64,000 nt of DNA from Salinisphaera sp002433465 (GCF_040361435.1 NZ_APNL01000016.1:38142-102141); one strand, 5' to 3'; counted from the first letter of the stretch, positions 18,165-29,000 are shown. The notes: generated by a model not told the origin, from the letters alone. Translations and numbers: made by a program.

Positions 18165-19096
18165 GGGTTGTAGCCGGAGCGCTTGAAGCGCTGGTGCAGC
18201 CAGAAATACTGCTCGGGCGCCTGACGGGCGACCGATTCGATCATCTGGTTGATGGTGCGGGCGTCTTCGTTTTCGTCGCCGCCCAGCTGGTCTTCGATTG
18301 CCGGCAGTATGATGAGCCGGTAGCCGCTGCCGTCCTCGCAGCGCAGGGTGAAGAACGGCACGACGCTGGCCTTGCTCATCTTCGCCAGACGGCTGAGCGC
18401 GATATGGGTGCGTGCCGGCTGGCCGAAGAAATCCACCACCGTGCCCAGACGCTTCGGCGGTTTCTGGTCGGCGGCATACCAGACGGCGTCCTTGCGGCGC
18501 AGGGCTTTGAGCAGGCCCTTGACGTCGTCATCGCGAATGCTCGATCCGCCGATATGCGCCTCGCGGCGGGTGCGCATGACGTGGTCGACCACCGGATCGT
18601 GCGGTGCCTTGTACATTGCCGTGGTGATATATCCGAGTTCGCGCAGCGGGCGCTTGGCCATGCGAACACCCAGTTCCAGCGAGGTGAAATGCGCGGACAG
18701 CAGAATGATGCCGCGTCCTCGCGCGCACGCCGCTTCGAGGTTTTCCTGACCTTCGATATGGGCCAGCGATTCGATCTTGTCGGTCGGCCCCCACCAGCAC
18801 AGCGCCGTTTCGATCGCCCCCATGCCCACGGATTGAAAATGCGCGCGCAGAAGACGCTGACGTGCCTCGGCATCGAGTTCCGGAAAGCACAGACGCAGAT
18901 TCACCTCGGCCACCCGGCGGCGCTCGCGAATGACGTGGTAGGCCAGATCGCCGAAGCGTTTGCCCAGCCACATCTGCAGGCGGTAAGGCAGACGCGCGAG
19001 CAGCCAGCCCAGCCCCATCAGCACCCAGCTTGGCCAGTGGCGCGGGCTGTTGAGCGTGGGCGTATCGGAATCTTTCGACGGGGCGGGGCTAGCCAT
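18140..19096 (-). CDS. lpxL: Kdo2-lipid IVA acyltransferase (lauroyl-type)
   Basis: A 318-residue lysophospholipid-acyltransferase-like enzyme of the LpxL/HtrB family. It moves an acyl chain from acyl-ACP to the lipid A precursor at the inner membrane. SAHFTSLE holds the catalytic H-x4-E pair (near residue 145). A hydrophobic N-terminal stretch (WVLMGLGWLLARLPY, near 24-38) fits a membrane anchor. RRRVAEVNLRLCFPEL is typical of the family. LpxL and LpxM are hard to separate by eye; LpxL is favoured by the general match. Its 3' end overlaps that of kdkA, and it diverges from hldE. Confidence 0.88.
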   Translation of the reverse strand: MASPAPSKDSDTPTLNSPRHWPSWVLMGLGWLLARLPYRLQMWLGKRFGDLAYHVIRERRRVAEVNLRLCFPELDAEARQRLLRAHFQSVGMGAIETALCWWGPTDKIESLAHIEGQENLEAACARGRGIILLSAHFTSLELGVRMAKRPLRELGYITTAMYKAPHDPVVDHVMRTRREAHIGGSSIRDDDVKGLLKALRRKDAVWYAADQKPPKRLGTVVDFFGQPARTHIALSRLAKMSKASVVPFFTLRCEDGSGYRLIILPAIEDQLGGDENEDARTINQMIESVARQAPEQYFWLHQRFKRSGYNPYKADAET

Positions 19097-19164
19097 GCGA
19101 ATAAAGCCCCTGCGGTCGGTCGGCAGTCATAGGCACGAACGCGTATCAGGTCGCGGATTGCGCG

Positions 19165-19193
19165 CTACACAGCACGCAGCAGGGTTTGTATGA
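19165..19193 (+). promoter_or_regulatory. Candidate sigma-70 promoter for hldE-waaA
   Basis: TACACA at 19165-19170 and TATGAT at 19188-19193 are separated by 17 bp and lie just upstream of hldE. The -10 box matches 5 of 6 consensus bases and the -35 box 4 of 6. There is no experimental support. Confidence 0.45.
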
Positions 19194-19220
19194 TGCGCCA
19201 ATTGTTCGCCCGGTGAAAGC

Positions 19221-20663
19221 ATGCTCACGGTTCCTTCGTTTGAAAACGCGCGCGTCCTGGTGGTGGGCGACATCATGCTCGACCGCTACTGGCACGGCGA
19301 CACGGGCCGTATTTCACCGGAAGCGCCGGTGCCGGTGGTACGTATCGCCGACGAGGAACGCCGTCTGGGCGGTGCGGCCAACGTTGCGCTCAACCTTGCA
19401 CGTGTGGGCGCACAGACCCGCCTGCTGGGCGTCATCGGTCAGGACGAACCGGGCGAAGCCACCCGCGCAATGCTCGAAGACGCGGGCGTGGTCGCCGACC
19501 TGATCGCCAGCGACAGCTATCCCACGATCGCCAAGCTGCGCGTGATGAGCCGCAACCAGCAGCTCATTCGCCTGGACTTCGAGAAGTCGTTTGCTCTGGA
19601 CGGGGCCTTCGAGCGCGAGCGCCTGATCGAGCGCTATCGTGCAGCGCTCGATGATGTTGATGTCGTGGTGTGCTCCGATTACGGCAAGGGCACGCTCGCC
19701 GATGTGGATACGATCATCGCCATCGCGGGCGAGCGGCATATTCCGGTGCTTGTCGACCCCAAGGGAGCCGACTGGCAGCGCTATGCGGGCGCGCACCTGA
19801 TCACCCCCAATCTGCACGAGTTCGAGATGGTGGTGGGGCCGGTAGGCGACGAGGCATCGCTCACACGCGAAGCAGCGGCGCTGCGCACGCGGCTGGATAT
19901 CGATGCGCTACTGGTCACACGCAGCGAAAAAGGCATGAGCCTGTTCGCCCACGCCGGGCATCTGCATCTGCCCGCCCAGGCCCAGGAGGTCTTCGATGTG
20001 ACCGGCGCGGGCGATACCGTTATCGCGCTGCTGGCGGCCGGGCTTGGCGCCGGGCTGGCGCTGGCCGATGCCGCGGCCATCGCCAATCTTGGCGCGGGTA
20101 TCGTCGTGGCCAAACTGGGTACGGCGACGGTCACGCCCGGCGAACTCAAGCAGGCGGCCCACGGTCAGCGCAATGGCCCCCGCGGGCTGGTCGACGAAGA
20201 GGCGCTGGCCGCGATTGTGGCCGAGCGTCGTGCGCGCGGTGAGCGCGTGGTGATGACCAACGGCTGTTTCGATCTGCTGCACCCGGGCCATATCGCCTAT
20301 CTCGAAGCGGCCCGCGCACTGGGCGACTATCTGGTGGTCGCCGTCAACGACGATGCGTCCGTTCGCCGCCTCAAGGGCCCTTCGCGGCCGCTCAACGATC
20401 TCGACCATCGCATGCAGGTGTTGCGCGGGCTGAGTGCCGTGGACTGGGTTGTGGCGTTTTCCGAGGACACCCCGGAACGCCTGATCTGCCGCATCCTGCC
20501 GGATGTGCTGGTCAAGGGCGGGGATTACACGCCCGAGCAGATCGCCGGCGGTCAATGCGTACGTGATGCCGGCGGCGAGGTGCGAGTACTCGAGTTCGTC
20601 GATGGCTACTCGACCACGTCGATCATCGAGCGCATGAATGGCGATGCGGCTGCGCCGCGGTGA
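19221..20663 (+). CDS. hldE: Bifunctional heptose 7-phosphate kinase / heptose 1-phosphate adenylyltransferase
   Basis: A 480-residue fusion protein for LPS heptose synthesis. The N-terminal ribokinase-like half (about 1-320) shows GRISPEAPVPVV, AANVALNLARVG and FDVTGAGDTVIALL, the anion-hole and catalytic Asp region. The C-terminal cytidylyltransferase-like half (about 340-480) begins VVMTNGCFDLLHPGHIAYL, with its HxGH motif. Together they make ADP-D-glycero-manno-heptose, which HldD (15392) epimerises. The length matches E. coli HldE (477). The waaA start codon overlaps the hldE stop (GTGA), so the genes are translationally coupled. Confidence 0.95.
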   Translation: MLTVPSFENARVLVVGDIMLDRYWHGDTGRISPEAPVPVVRIADEERRLGGAANVALNLARVGAQTRLLGVIGQDEPGEATRAMLEDAGVVADLIASDSYPTIAKLRVMSRNQQLIRLDFEKSFALDGAFERERLIERYRAALDDVDVVVCSDYGKGTLADVDTIIAIAGERHIPVLVDPKGADWQRYAGAHLITPNLHEFEMVVGPVGDEASLTREAAALRTRLDIDALLVTRSEKGMSLFAHAGHLHLPAQAQEVFDVTGAGDTVIALLAAGLGAGLALADAAAIANLGAGIVVAKLGTATVTPGELKQAAHGQRNGPRGLVDEEALAAIVAERRARGERVVMTNGCFDLLHPGHIAYLEAARALGDYLVVAVNDDASVRRLKGPSRPLNDLDHRMQVLRGLSAVDWVVAFSEDTPERLICRILPDVLVKGGDYTPEQIAGGQCVRDAGGEVRVLEFVDGYSTTSIIERMNGDAAAPR

Positions 20664-21994
20664 AAAAACGCCCGGCTAGCGGCGCGTTCGCGGCGCGCAT
20701 GGCCGATCTGATCGTGCGCGGCGTCTATCGCCTGGCCACCTGGGCAGCGCTGCCTTTCGTGCTGGCTTATTTCTACTGGCGCGGCCGGCGTGAGCCGGCC
20801 TATCGCCGGTACTGGAAGGAACGCCTGGGCTGGATTGGCGACGTACCTGCCCGCGCGATCTGGATTCATGCCGCATCGGTGGGCGAAGCGATCCTGGTTA
20901 CGCCGCTGATTCGCCGGCTCGAGCAGGCATACCCGGATCGCGCCATTCTGGTGACCACCATGACGCCCACCGGGCGGGAACGTATCGAGCGGACCTTCGC
21001 GGACGATGTCTACTGCCGGTACGTGCCGCTCGACACCCTGGGTGCAACACGCCGATTCATGCATCGCGCGCGTCCCGGCCTGGGCGTGATCGCCGAAACC
21101 GAGCTGTGGCCGCATCTGCTGGCTGCCGCCGATCGATACGAAGTGCCCATCGCGCTGGTCAACGCGAGCGTGTCGCAACGTTCGGCTGCTCGCTATCAGA
21201 ACCCGCTCTGGCGTCAGACCATTGCCCGCATGCTCGCTTCGCTGGCCGCCATCGGTGCGGCCAGCCCGGCCCATGCAGAACGCTTCGTCGCGCTCGGCGC
21301 GTCGGCCGAGCGGGTACATGCAATCGGCAATCTCAAATACGACAATATTCCGGCCGGCGCCGACGAATCCGAGGCCACGGCGCTGCGAGACGACTGGCAG
21401 GCCCCTGATCGGCCCATCTGGGTCGCGGCCAGCACGCATGAAGGCGAAGAGGCCCGGGTACTCGATGCCTGGGCCGAGCTGCGTGCCCGTCATCCCGAAC
21501 TGCTGCTCGTCATCGCACCGCGTCACCCGCAGCGTTTCGATTCTGTCGCCGAATTGCTCGAAGCGCGCGGCATCGTTTTTGCCCGCCGCAGTACCGGCCA
21601 GTTGGTCGGCGACGATACCGGTGTAGTGCTTGCCGATACGCTGGGCGAAGTGCCGCTGTTCTATGCCGCGGCCAACGTGGTGCTGGTCGGTGGTAGTCTG
21701 GTGCCCGGTATCGAGGGGCACAACGTACTCGAAGCCGCCGCTCTTGCACGTGCGTTCTGCGTGGGCCCGTACGTACGTGAATGGCGGGAGATTGTCGACG
21801 CGCTGGTCGCGGCCGAGGCGGCCTGCGTCTGCGATACGCCCGCTGCGCTGGTTGCGACACTGGATGAATGGCTTGCCGACCCCGACCTGGCCGCGGCGGC
21901 CGGCCGAGCGGGGCGACAGCTGGTCCACGAGCGCTCCGGTGCACTCGAGCGGAGCATGCAGATGATCGAAACGCTGGCGCACGACAGGGCCTAG
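20660..21994 (+). CDS. waaA: 3-deoxy-D-manno-octulosonic acid (Kdo) transferase
   Basis: A 444-residue GT30 enzyme that transfers Kdo from CMP-Kdo to lipid IVA at the inner membrane. There is an N-terminal membrane anchor (LATWAALPFVLAYFYW, residues 21-36), then WIHAASVGEAILVTPLI with the catalytic Glu, the GVIAETELWPHLL motif and NLKYDN. A C-terminal GGSLVPGIEGHNVLEAA is the CMP-Kdo site. The start is GTG at 20660, overlapping the hldE stop by 4 bases. Whether it adds one or two Kdo cannot be told; the presence of kdkA argues for one. Confidence 0.95.
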   Translation: MKKRPASGAFAARMADLIVRGVYRLATWAALPFVLAYFYWRGRREPAYRRYWKERLGWIGDVPARAIWIHAASVGEAILVTPLIRRLEQAYPDRAILVTTMTPTGRERIERTFADDVYCRYVPLDTLGATRRFMHRARPGLGVIAETELWPHLLAAADRYEVPIALVNASVSQRSAARYQNPLWRQTIARMLASLAAIGAASPAHAERFVALGASAERVHAIGNLKYDNIPAGADESEATALRDDWQAPDRPIWVAASTHEGEEARVLDAWAELRARHPELLLVIAPRHPQRFDSVAELLEARGIVFARRSTGQLVGDDTGVVLADTLGEVPLFYAAANVVLVGGSLVPGIEGHNVLEAAALARAFCVGPYVREWREIVDALVAAEAACVCDTPAALVATLDEWLADPDLAAAAGRAGRQLVHERSGALERSMQMIETLAHDRA

Positions 21995-22073
21995 CACAAC
22001 ACTATTCGCGTCATGCACGCCGTGATATAGAAGGCGGTGGCGCGGTGCTGATTACAACCCTTGGGGGAACGAA

Positions 22074-24002
22074 ATGCTGGAACGTTTGCTGAGCCGGGCG
22101 CATGCCCGATCGTTAATAACGGCCGCGGTGGTCGCAAGCTTGAGCGCCTGCGGCAGTGGCGGCGACGGCTCGGGCTCCGATGAGGGGGGCGGTACGGATG
22201 GCGGCGGCGGTAACGCCGGCGGTGGAACGACGGTGCCGGATCCGGATTTTGCCAGCGTTCGCGGCTTGAGCGCGGATGGCGTGATGCAGGATCCGGCAAC
22301 GGCCGCGATCTACCAGAGTCCGGACGACAGCGGGATCATCAATATCTACGTCGAGATCGATCCGCCCGTAGGCGAAATCTGCGGCGACGACCCCTCGACC
22401 CCAGAAACCGAAGAGAACTACGCCGGTTGTACCCTCGACGATCTCGATGATGACGACGATGGCAGTGATGCGTTCGATCCCGAGCTATCGGGGACGGTGC
22501 GCATCGGCAGCTTGGCAGCGCCCCGCGACCTGACCTTCAGGTCGGACGAGATCGAGGTGCGCGGTGCATCGAGCCGGCAAGCGCGACAGAAGTCCTACAA
22601 GGTGGAGTTCGAAGACGGCGACTGGTTCGGCATGGAGCGGCTCCAGCTCAACAAGCATCCCTTCGACCTGAGCCGGATACGCAACAAGCTGTCTTTCGAT
22701 CTATTCAAACAGATCGAGAATTTTCCGAGTCTACGCACGCAGTTCGTGCATGTCTTCGTGAAGGAAGAAACTGACGCGGACTACCAGGACGGTGGCCTGT
22801 TCACCAATATCGAGTATATGGACGACGACTGGGCGGATAATCACGGCCAGGAGGAGCAGTCCAACATATTCAAGACCGAGCAGTTCTCCTTCCAGTCGCT
22901 CGAGGACACCCCCGAACTCACAGAAGATGTCGACTCCGACGCGTTCGAAACCGTGCTGGAATCCAAGGGCGACGATGAAAGCACCGAGACTCTCATCGCC
23001 ATGCTCAATGCGCTCAACGATGACGACGTGCCGTTCGATAACGTGCTCAAACAGTACTTCCAGGCCGACAACTTCCGTACCTGGCTGGGCATCAATATCC
23101 TGCTGTCCAACGACGATACGAATTCGCAGAATTTCTATCTGTATCGACCCAGCCAGATCGACAACTTCTATTTCACGCCGTGGGATTACGACGGCGCCTG
23201 GGATTTCTTCGGCCAGCGGGCACAGCAGCTCGCTTTCGCGCAGCGCCCCCGCTGGACGCAGGGCATTGCCAACTGGTGGGCCATGCCGTTGGTCAGCCGG
23301 TACGTGCGTAACGGCGGGATCCCGGCGCTACAGGCGAAGCTGGACGCCCTCCAGGCAGGCGCGCTTGCCCCGGCAAACGTAGAGACGTTGATCGATAGTT
23401 ATCCAATCGACGACATAGTCGGTATTTTGGTCAACCGCGCGGGCCCGGACCTGGATGGTCTGCCGACCGTAAACGATGGTCGAAGCGCGGAACCGCAAAT
23501 CCGGGAAGAGATCGAGCGGCTGCGGAAGTCGGAGACCATAGTTGCAGCGCGCGAAGAGTTCGACAGCACGCTGGATCGCCCGATGCCGGTCTATACCGCG
23601 GCTTCGCTGCAAAACGGCAACGTGGTTTTGCGTTGGGACGAGTCCTACGACATCCAGAACAACGCGTTGAGCTATGACGTGCGCCTGGCGACCAGCCCGC
23701 TGCTTAACGGCACGCGCGACGCCTGCACCAGTGAAGACGACGCCATGCCGATGCTGAATACCAACGTCGTGTTCAGCCGCAACGGCATTCAAGGCACGAC
23801 GGTCGTACCGACAACCGCGTTGACCCCCGGCCAGCGCTACTACGCCCAGGTCATCGTGCGCGACAGCGACGGCTATTGCCAGAGCTCGTTCGACGAGTAC
23901 TACGATCAAGCCAACGACGAAACCTACTACGGTGTGTTCGGCTTCACGTATACGGGCACCGAAATCGTCACAGCCTATGAGGAACAGGCGGACGCTGAAT
24001 AA
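22074..24002 (+). CDS. CotH-family secreted lipoprotein (putative protein kinase-like)
   Basis: A 642-residue predicted lipoprotein. The signal peptide ends in a lipobox SLSACGSG (Cys near 26), followed by a Gly/Asp/Ser linker. The CotH domain (about 150-420) shows RGASSRQARQKSYKVEF, LHLN-like LQLNKHPFDLSRIRNKLSFD, and FYFTPWDYDGAWDFFG, the metal and catalytic region that aligns with the NWDFD motif of CotH. The C-terminal part (about 500-640) is likely a fibronectin-like beta domain. CotH in Bacillus phosphorylates spore-coat proteins; homologues are scattered in Gram-negatives with unknown targets. The protein is very acidic. It follows waaA after 79 bases and ends at a strong terminator. 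Confidence 0.8.
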   Translation: MLERLLSRAHARSLITAAVVASLSACGSGGDGSGSDEGGGTDGGGGNAGGGTTVPDPDFASVRGLSADGVMQDPATAAIYQSPDDSGIINIYVEIDPPVGEICGDDPSTPETEENYAGCTLDDLDDDDDGSDAFDPELSGTVRIGSLAAPRDLTFRSDEIEVRGASSRQARQKSYKVEFEDGDWFGMERLQLNKHPFDLSRIRNKLSFDLFKQIENFPSLRTQFVHVFVKEETDADYQDGGLFTNIEYMDDDWADNHGQEEQSNIFKTEQFSFQSLEDTPELTEDVDSDAFETVLESKGDDESTETLIAMLNALNDDDVPFDNVLKQYFQADNFRTWLGINILLSNDDTNSQNFYLYRPSQIDNFYFTPWDYDGAWDFFGQRAQQLAFAQRPRWTQGIANWWAMPLVSRYVRNGGIPALQAKLDALQAGALAPANVETLIDSYPIDDIVGILVNRAGPDLDGLPTVNDGRSAEPQIREEIERLRKSETIVAAREEFDSTLDRPMPVYTAASLQNGNVVLRWDESYDIQNNALSYDVRLATSPLLNGTRDACTSEDDAMPMLNTNVVFSRNGIQGTTVVPTTALTPGQRYYAQVIVRDSDGYCQSSFDEYYDQANDETYYGVFGFTYTGTEIVTAYEEQADAE

Positions 24003-24030
24003 TCCGTAGCTGACGTTTGTGCAGCCAATC

Positions 24031-24062
24031 AAGGCGGGCCGGCTAACGGTCCGCCTTTTTTA
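24031..24062 (+). terminator. Rho-independent terminator after the CotH-type gene
   Basis: A 9-bp stem, GGCGGGCCG against CGGTCCGCC with one G-T pair, closes a 5-base loop and is followed by six T residues. It lies about 30 bases after the stop codon. Confidence 0.85.
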
Positions 24063-24294
24063 ATGCCTATCAGCTGAATCAGCGACGCCGGGCATGCCGA
24101 GCTCGCGTCGGGCTGGCAGTAGACGGGGCCAGATCGGCTAGGCTGTCTCAAGCGAGCTCGGCGTGTTTCTCCGGGGCTACATGGCCCCGGTTCGTATCGA
24201 ATAGGCGCAAGGCTCGACCTAAGTCGACCTTCCCACCCCGGGTTGGATGTGAAAGGGTTGTTACAGGGGAAAGCCATTTTATCTGGGGGACGTG

Positions 24295-25788
24295 ATGGCG
24301 ATTGGTGTATGGATCAGTCTGATCCTGTATTTCTGCCTGATGCTGGGTATCGGCTTCTACGCGTGGCGCAAGTCCACGGCATCGTCCGAGGAATACATGC
24401 TGGGCGGGCGCAATCTCAGCCCGGCGGTTGCCGCGCTGTCGGCGGGCGCTTCGGATATGAGCGGCTGGCTGCTGCTGGGGCTGCCCGGCGCGCTCTACGC
24501 CTCCGGCCTGGTCGAGGCCTGGATCGGCATCGGCCTGTTCGTGGGCGCATTCGCGAACTGGATGATTGTCGCGCCGCGCCTGCGCGAGCAGACCGAACGC
24601 TACGACAATAGCCTCACGATTCCCCAGTTTCTGTCCAAACGCTTTCCCTCCCGCGCGATGGCGTTACGCACCGTGTCCGCGGTGATCATCGTGATCTTCT
24701 TCGCGGTCTATACCGCCTCCGGTCTGGTCGCTGGCGGCAAACTCGTACAGAGCGCGTTTGGCGACGTGGTCACGCTGGCCTCGCTTAGCGATTACCAGGT
24801 CGGGGTCTGGGGGACCCTGGCGGTGGTGCTGGCCTACACCGTGGTCGGCGGCTTTCTGGCCGTGAGCCTCACCGATTTCTGCCAGGGTGTGATCATGATG
24901 CTGGCGCTGATCATCATGCCCGCGGTCGTGTTGTTCGGCAGCGGCGGCGGCGGTTTCTCGCAGGCCTCGGAGACGCTCGCCGGCGTGGATCCGAACTTCC
25001 TGTCTTTGGGCAACGGGCTGACGATCGTCGGCTTTTTATCGGCGGTGACCTGGGGCCTGGGTTATTTCGGCCAGCCGCATATCGTCGTGCGTTTCATGGC
25101 CATTCGTACCGTCGGCGAGGTGCCCAAGGCACGCAATATCGGCATGACCTGGATGGGTATTTCCCTGATCGGCGCGATCTGTGTGGGCGTGTTCGGTCGT
25201 GCCTATGCCGAACGCAACGGCCTGAACGTCGAGGACAAGGAAACGATCTTTATCGTCCTGGCGGATCTGCTGTTCCACCCCTTGGTGACCGGTTTTCTCT
25301 TTGCGGCGTTGCTGGCCGCGATCATGAGCACCATATCGAGCCAGCTGCTGGTGGCCTCGTCCTCGCTTACCGAGGATTTCTATCGCCTGTTTCTGCGGCG
25401 CGAAGCCGGTGAGGGCGAAAGCGTGACCATTGGCCGTATCAGCGTGCTGATCGTGGGTCTGGTCGCAGCGTTCATCGCCCGCGATCCCGAATCGCAGGTG
25501 CTGGGGCTGGTCAGTAACGCCTGGGCCGGCTTCGGCGCAGCGTTCGGGCCGTTGATCATCCTGTCGCTGACCTGGCCGCGCATGTCGGGCACCGGGGCGG
25601 TGGCCGGCCTCGTTGCCGGTGCGGCAACCGTGCTGGCCTGGATCCTACTCGGCTTCAACAATAGTTTTCTGGGCGGGCCGGGCGTGTATGAAATCATTCC
25701 CGGGTTCATCGTGGCCTGGCTCGCCATCTATGGCGTGAGCCTGGCAACGCAAACCAGCGGCGAATACCGCGCGATCGAGACGAACTGA
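24295..25788 (+). CDS. putP: Sodium/proline symporter
   Basis: A 497-residue sodium:solute symporter (SSS family) with about 13 membrane segments. AALSAGASDMSGWLLLGLPG (near 55-75) is the PutP Na+/proline signature, and ERYDNSLTIPQFLSKRF is also family-specific. It imports proline with Na+ across the inner membrane. ATG at 24295 is chosen; GTG at 24292 is too close to the GGGGGA site (24285-24290). It lies tail to tail with putA, the proline oxidation enzyme, which supports the substrate assignment. Proline is also a common osmoprotectant, which would suit a halophile (inference). Confidence 0.93.
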   Translation: MAIGVWISLILYFCLMLGIGFYAWRKSTASSEEYMLGGRNLSPAVAALSAGASDMSGWLLLGLPGALYASGLVEAWIGIGLFVGAFANWMIVAPRLREQTERYDNSLTIPQFLSKRFPSRAMALRTVSAVIIVIFFAVYTASGLVAGGKLVQSAFGDVVTLASLSDYQVGVWGTLAVVLAYTVVGGFLAVSLTDFCQGVIMMLALIIMPAVVLFGSGGGGFSQASETLAGVDPNFLSLGNGLTIVGFLSAVTWGLGYFGQPHIVVRFMAIRTVGEVPKARNIGMTWMGISLIGAICVGVFGRAYAERNGLNVEDKETIFIVLADLLFHPLVTGFLFAALLAAIMSTISSQLLVASSSLTEDFYRLFLRREAGEGESVTIGRISVLIVGLVAAFIARDPESQVLGLVSNAWAGFGAAFGPLIILSLTWPRMSGTGAVAGLVAGAATVLAWILLGFNNSFLGGPGVYEIIPGFIVAWLAIYGVSLATQTSGEYRAIETN

Positions 25789-25825
25789 CTGGGCAAGGCC
25801 CGCCGAGAGCCACTGAAACGAAAAG

Positions 25826-25850
25826 CCGGGCCGGCAGGCCCGGTTTTTTT
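25826..25850 (+). terminator. Rho-independent terminator after putP
   Basis: A 7-bp stem CCGGGCC/GGCCCGG around the loop GGCA, followed by seven T residues, about 40 bases after the putP stop. Confidence 0.88.
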
Positions 25851-26007
25851 ATGTCACGCCGCGCGGTGCAAGGCGATCGGCGGGCAGGGCAGGCGAAGGG
25901 GCTTCCAGCGGCGGTGGACGCCCCGAATCTCTGCGAGCGCTTGTGTCGGCGCATGTCCGCCTGAACCGCATATGCGACCAGACGCCGGCCGCCCTGGGGC
26001 GCGGCGG

Positions 26008-26027
26008 GCCAGCCGGCGCCGGCTGGC
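26008..26027. repeat. 20-bp perfect palindrome at the putA stop
   Basis: GCCAGCCGGCGCCGGCTGGC is a perfect 20-bp palindrome that ends on the last base of the putA stop codon. It would form a strong GC hairpin just after putA, but there is no T-run on the minus strand, so it is not a classical terminator. It may stabilise or pause the putA transcript (inference). Confidence 0.6.
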
Positions 26028-29000
26028 TAGGCGTAGCGCTGCGGTTCGGGTGTGACCAGAACATTGTCGGCCGGTTCGTCTTCTTCCAGCGACATGAGAG
26101 AGGCGTTGCCGCCGGCTGCCGTGGTATCGCGGCTGATCGCACGTTCGGTTGCGAAGCGGTATAGATAGTGCGGACCGCCGGCTTTGGGGCCCGTGCCCGA
26201 CAGGCCTTCACCGCCGAACGGATGCACGCCCACGACCGCGCCGATCATGTTGCGATTGACGTAGGCGTTGCCCACCTTGATACGGCGCACCACGCGCTCG
26301 ACCGTGGTATCGATGCGGCTATGAATGCCGAAGGTCAGGCCATAGCCGAGCCCGTTGATCTGATCGACGACGTTGTCGATATCCTCCGCCTCGTAACGAA
26401 TCACGTGCACGATCGGGCCGAACTGTTCCTCGCCAAGATCGTCGATGCTGTTGAGCTCGACGGCTCGCGGCGCGAAGTAGGTGCCGTTGCCTTCGGGTGG
26501 CGTGCAGACATGGATCGTGTTCAGCTTCTTTCTGGCCTTGTCGACGTAGTCTGCCAGGCCAGCCCGTGCATCGGCATCGATCACCGGCGTAACGTCCGTG
26601 GAGAGCTTCCACGGATCGCCGATCGAGAGTTCCGCCATCGCACCGGAGAGCATGGTGAGCAGGGTGTCGGCGATATCGGTCTGAACATAGAGCAGGCGCA
26701 GCGCCGAGCAACGCTGGCCGGCGCTCTGAAAGCCGGAACGGATGACGTCGGCCACCACCTGTTCGATCAGCGCCGACGAATCCACGATCATCGCGTTCTG
26801 GCCGCCGGTTTCGGCGATCATGGGGATGAGCGGGCCCTCGCGCTCGGCCAGGGTTCGGTTGATTGCCTTGGCGGTTGCAAGTGATCCGGTGAAGGCGATG
26901 CCGGCAATGCGGGGATCGGCGACCAGCTTTGCGCCGACCGACGGGCCGTCGCCCGGGAGGAAGTAGAGTACGTCCCGCGGTACGCCGGCCTCGTGCATGA
27001 GCTGGATCGCACGATGGCCGATCAGACAGGTCTGTTCTGCCGGCTTGGCGATGACGGCATTGCCCGCTGCCAGCGCTGCGGCGACCTGGCCGGTAAAGAT
27101 GGCCAGCGGAAAATTCCACGGGCAGATGCACACGAACACGCCGCGGCCGACGAGCCGATAGGTATTGCGCTCGCCGGTCGGCCCGGGCAGCAGGGTTTCG
27201 CCGTCGAACTCGTCTTCCACCTGGCAGGCATAATAGCGACAGAAATCCACCGCCTCGCGCACCTCGGCCACGCCGTCGCCGATATTCTTGCCGGCCTCGC
27301 GTGCACACAGGGCGATCAGCTCGGCCATATGGCTTTCCAGCAGATCGGCATAGCGGCGCAGCACGGCCGCGCGTTCGCGACCGGGCGTCGCGCTCCAGCG
27401 ATCCGCCGCGGCCGCCGCGCCGGCCAGCGCGGCTTCGATATCCTCATCGTTCGCCCACACCACATCGCCCACGCTGATGTCGTTGTCGGCCGGGGATTTC
27501 ACCGCGATTGCGCTGCGATTATCGAAGTCGATGCGCGTGTCGCCGATCAGCGGCGCGGCCCGCCAGGTTTGGGCATCGGCCTCGCGCATGCCCTGGGCGA
27601 GGGCGTCCAGCTCGCGTACATCGGACAGATCCACGCCTTTCGCGTTCGGGCGCCGTTCGCCGTAGAGGTCGTAGGGCAGGGGAATACGCGGATGCCGCGC
27701 CTGCTGCTGTTTTTCGGCCGCGAAGACCGGGTCGGCCACGATGTCTTCCACTGGCTCGCTTTCGTCCACGAGTCGATTGACGAAGGAGCTGTTGGCGCCG
27801 TTTTCAAGCAGGCGGCGTACCAGGTAGGCGAGCAGATCCTCGTGCGCGCCGACCGGCGCATAGATACGACAGGCCGCAGGGCGTTCGCCTTTTTCGACTA
27901 TCTCCTCGTAGAGATCCTCGCCCATGCCGTGCAGGCGCTGGAACTCGAAGTCGGTACGCTCGCCGACCGCCTGACGGATATAGGCCAGGGTATGCGCATT
28001 GTGGGTGGCGAACTGGCCGTAGAAAACGTCCGAGGCCTCCAGAATGTGGTTTGCACAGGCCAGGAACGATACGTCCGTATTCATTTTGCGGGTGAACACC
28101 GGATAGCCGTCGATGCCGGCCTCCTGGGCCCGTTTGATCTCGGTATCCCAGTAGGCGCCCTTCACCAGCCGGATCATGATGCGGCGGTTATGGCGGCGGC
28201 CCAGATCGGCGAGCCAATCGATCACATCGAGCGCGCGCTTCTGATAGGCCTGTACCGCCAGGCCGAGGCCCTGCCAGTCGGCGAGATCCGGTTCCTGCGA
28301 TACGCAGGCGAACAGCTCCAGCGACAGATCCAGGCGCGCGGCTTCTTCCGCGTCGATGGTCATGTTGATGTTGTGCTTCGCGGCCAGGCGCGCGAGTTTG
28401 AGCAGACGCGGCAGCAGCTCTTTATGCACCCGGACCCGGTGGCTGAGTTCGTAGCGGGCGTGCAGGGCGGACAGCTTGACCGACACGCCGGGCGATTTCT
28501 CCGGGCCGAGGCCGCGGCTGGCCTTGCCGCATTCTTCGATGGCATGCCAGTAGTCGTCGAAATAGCGCTGGGCGTCGCGATCGGTACGCGCGGCCTCTCC
28601 CAGCATGTCGTAGGAATAGCTATAGCCGCGTTTTTCCAGCGACCGGGCATTGTCGATGGCTTCTTCGATGGTGCGCCCCATCACGAACTGCCGGCCCATG
28701 ATGCGCATCGCCTGGCTGACCGCCTGGCGGATGAACGGCTCGCCGCTGCGTTTGACCAGCCGTTGCAGCACGCTGCGGAAGTTGCGCTGCGGCGAATCCT
28801 CGTAGCGCAGAATCCGACCGGTGAGCATCAGGCCCCAGGTGGAGGCATTCACGAACCAGGACTTGGACTCGCCCAGATGCGATTCCCAGTTCGAACCGCC
28901 GATCTTGTCGTCGATCAGTCGATCAACCGTCGTGGCATCGGGAATACGCAGCAGGGCTTCGGCCAGGCACATCAGCACCACACCCTCCTGGCTGGACAGC

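Noticed and set aside
20606..22018. 470-codon minus-strand frame opposite waaA
   Set aside because: Antisense shadow of waaA.
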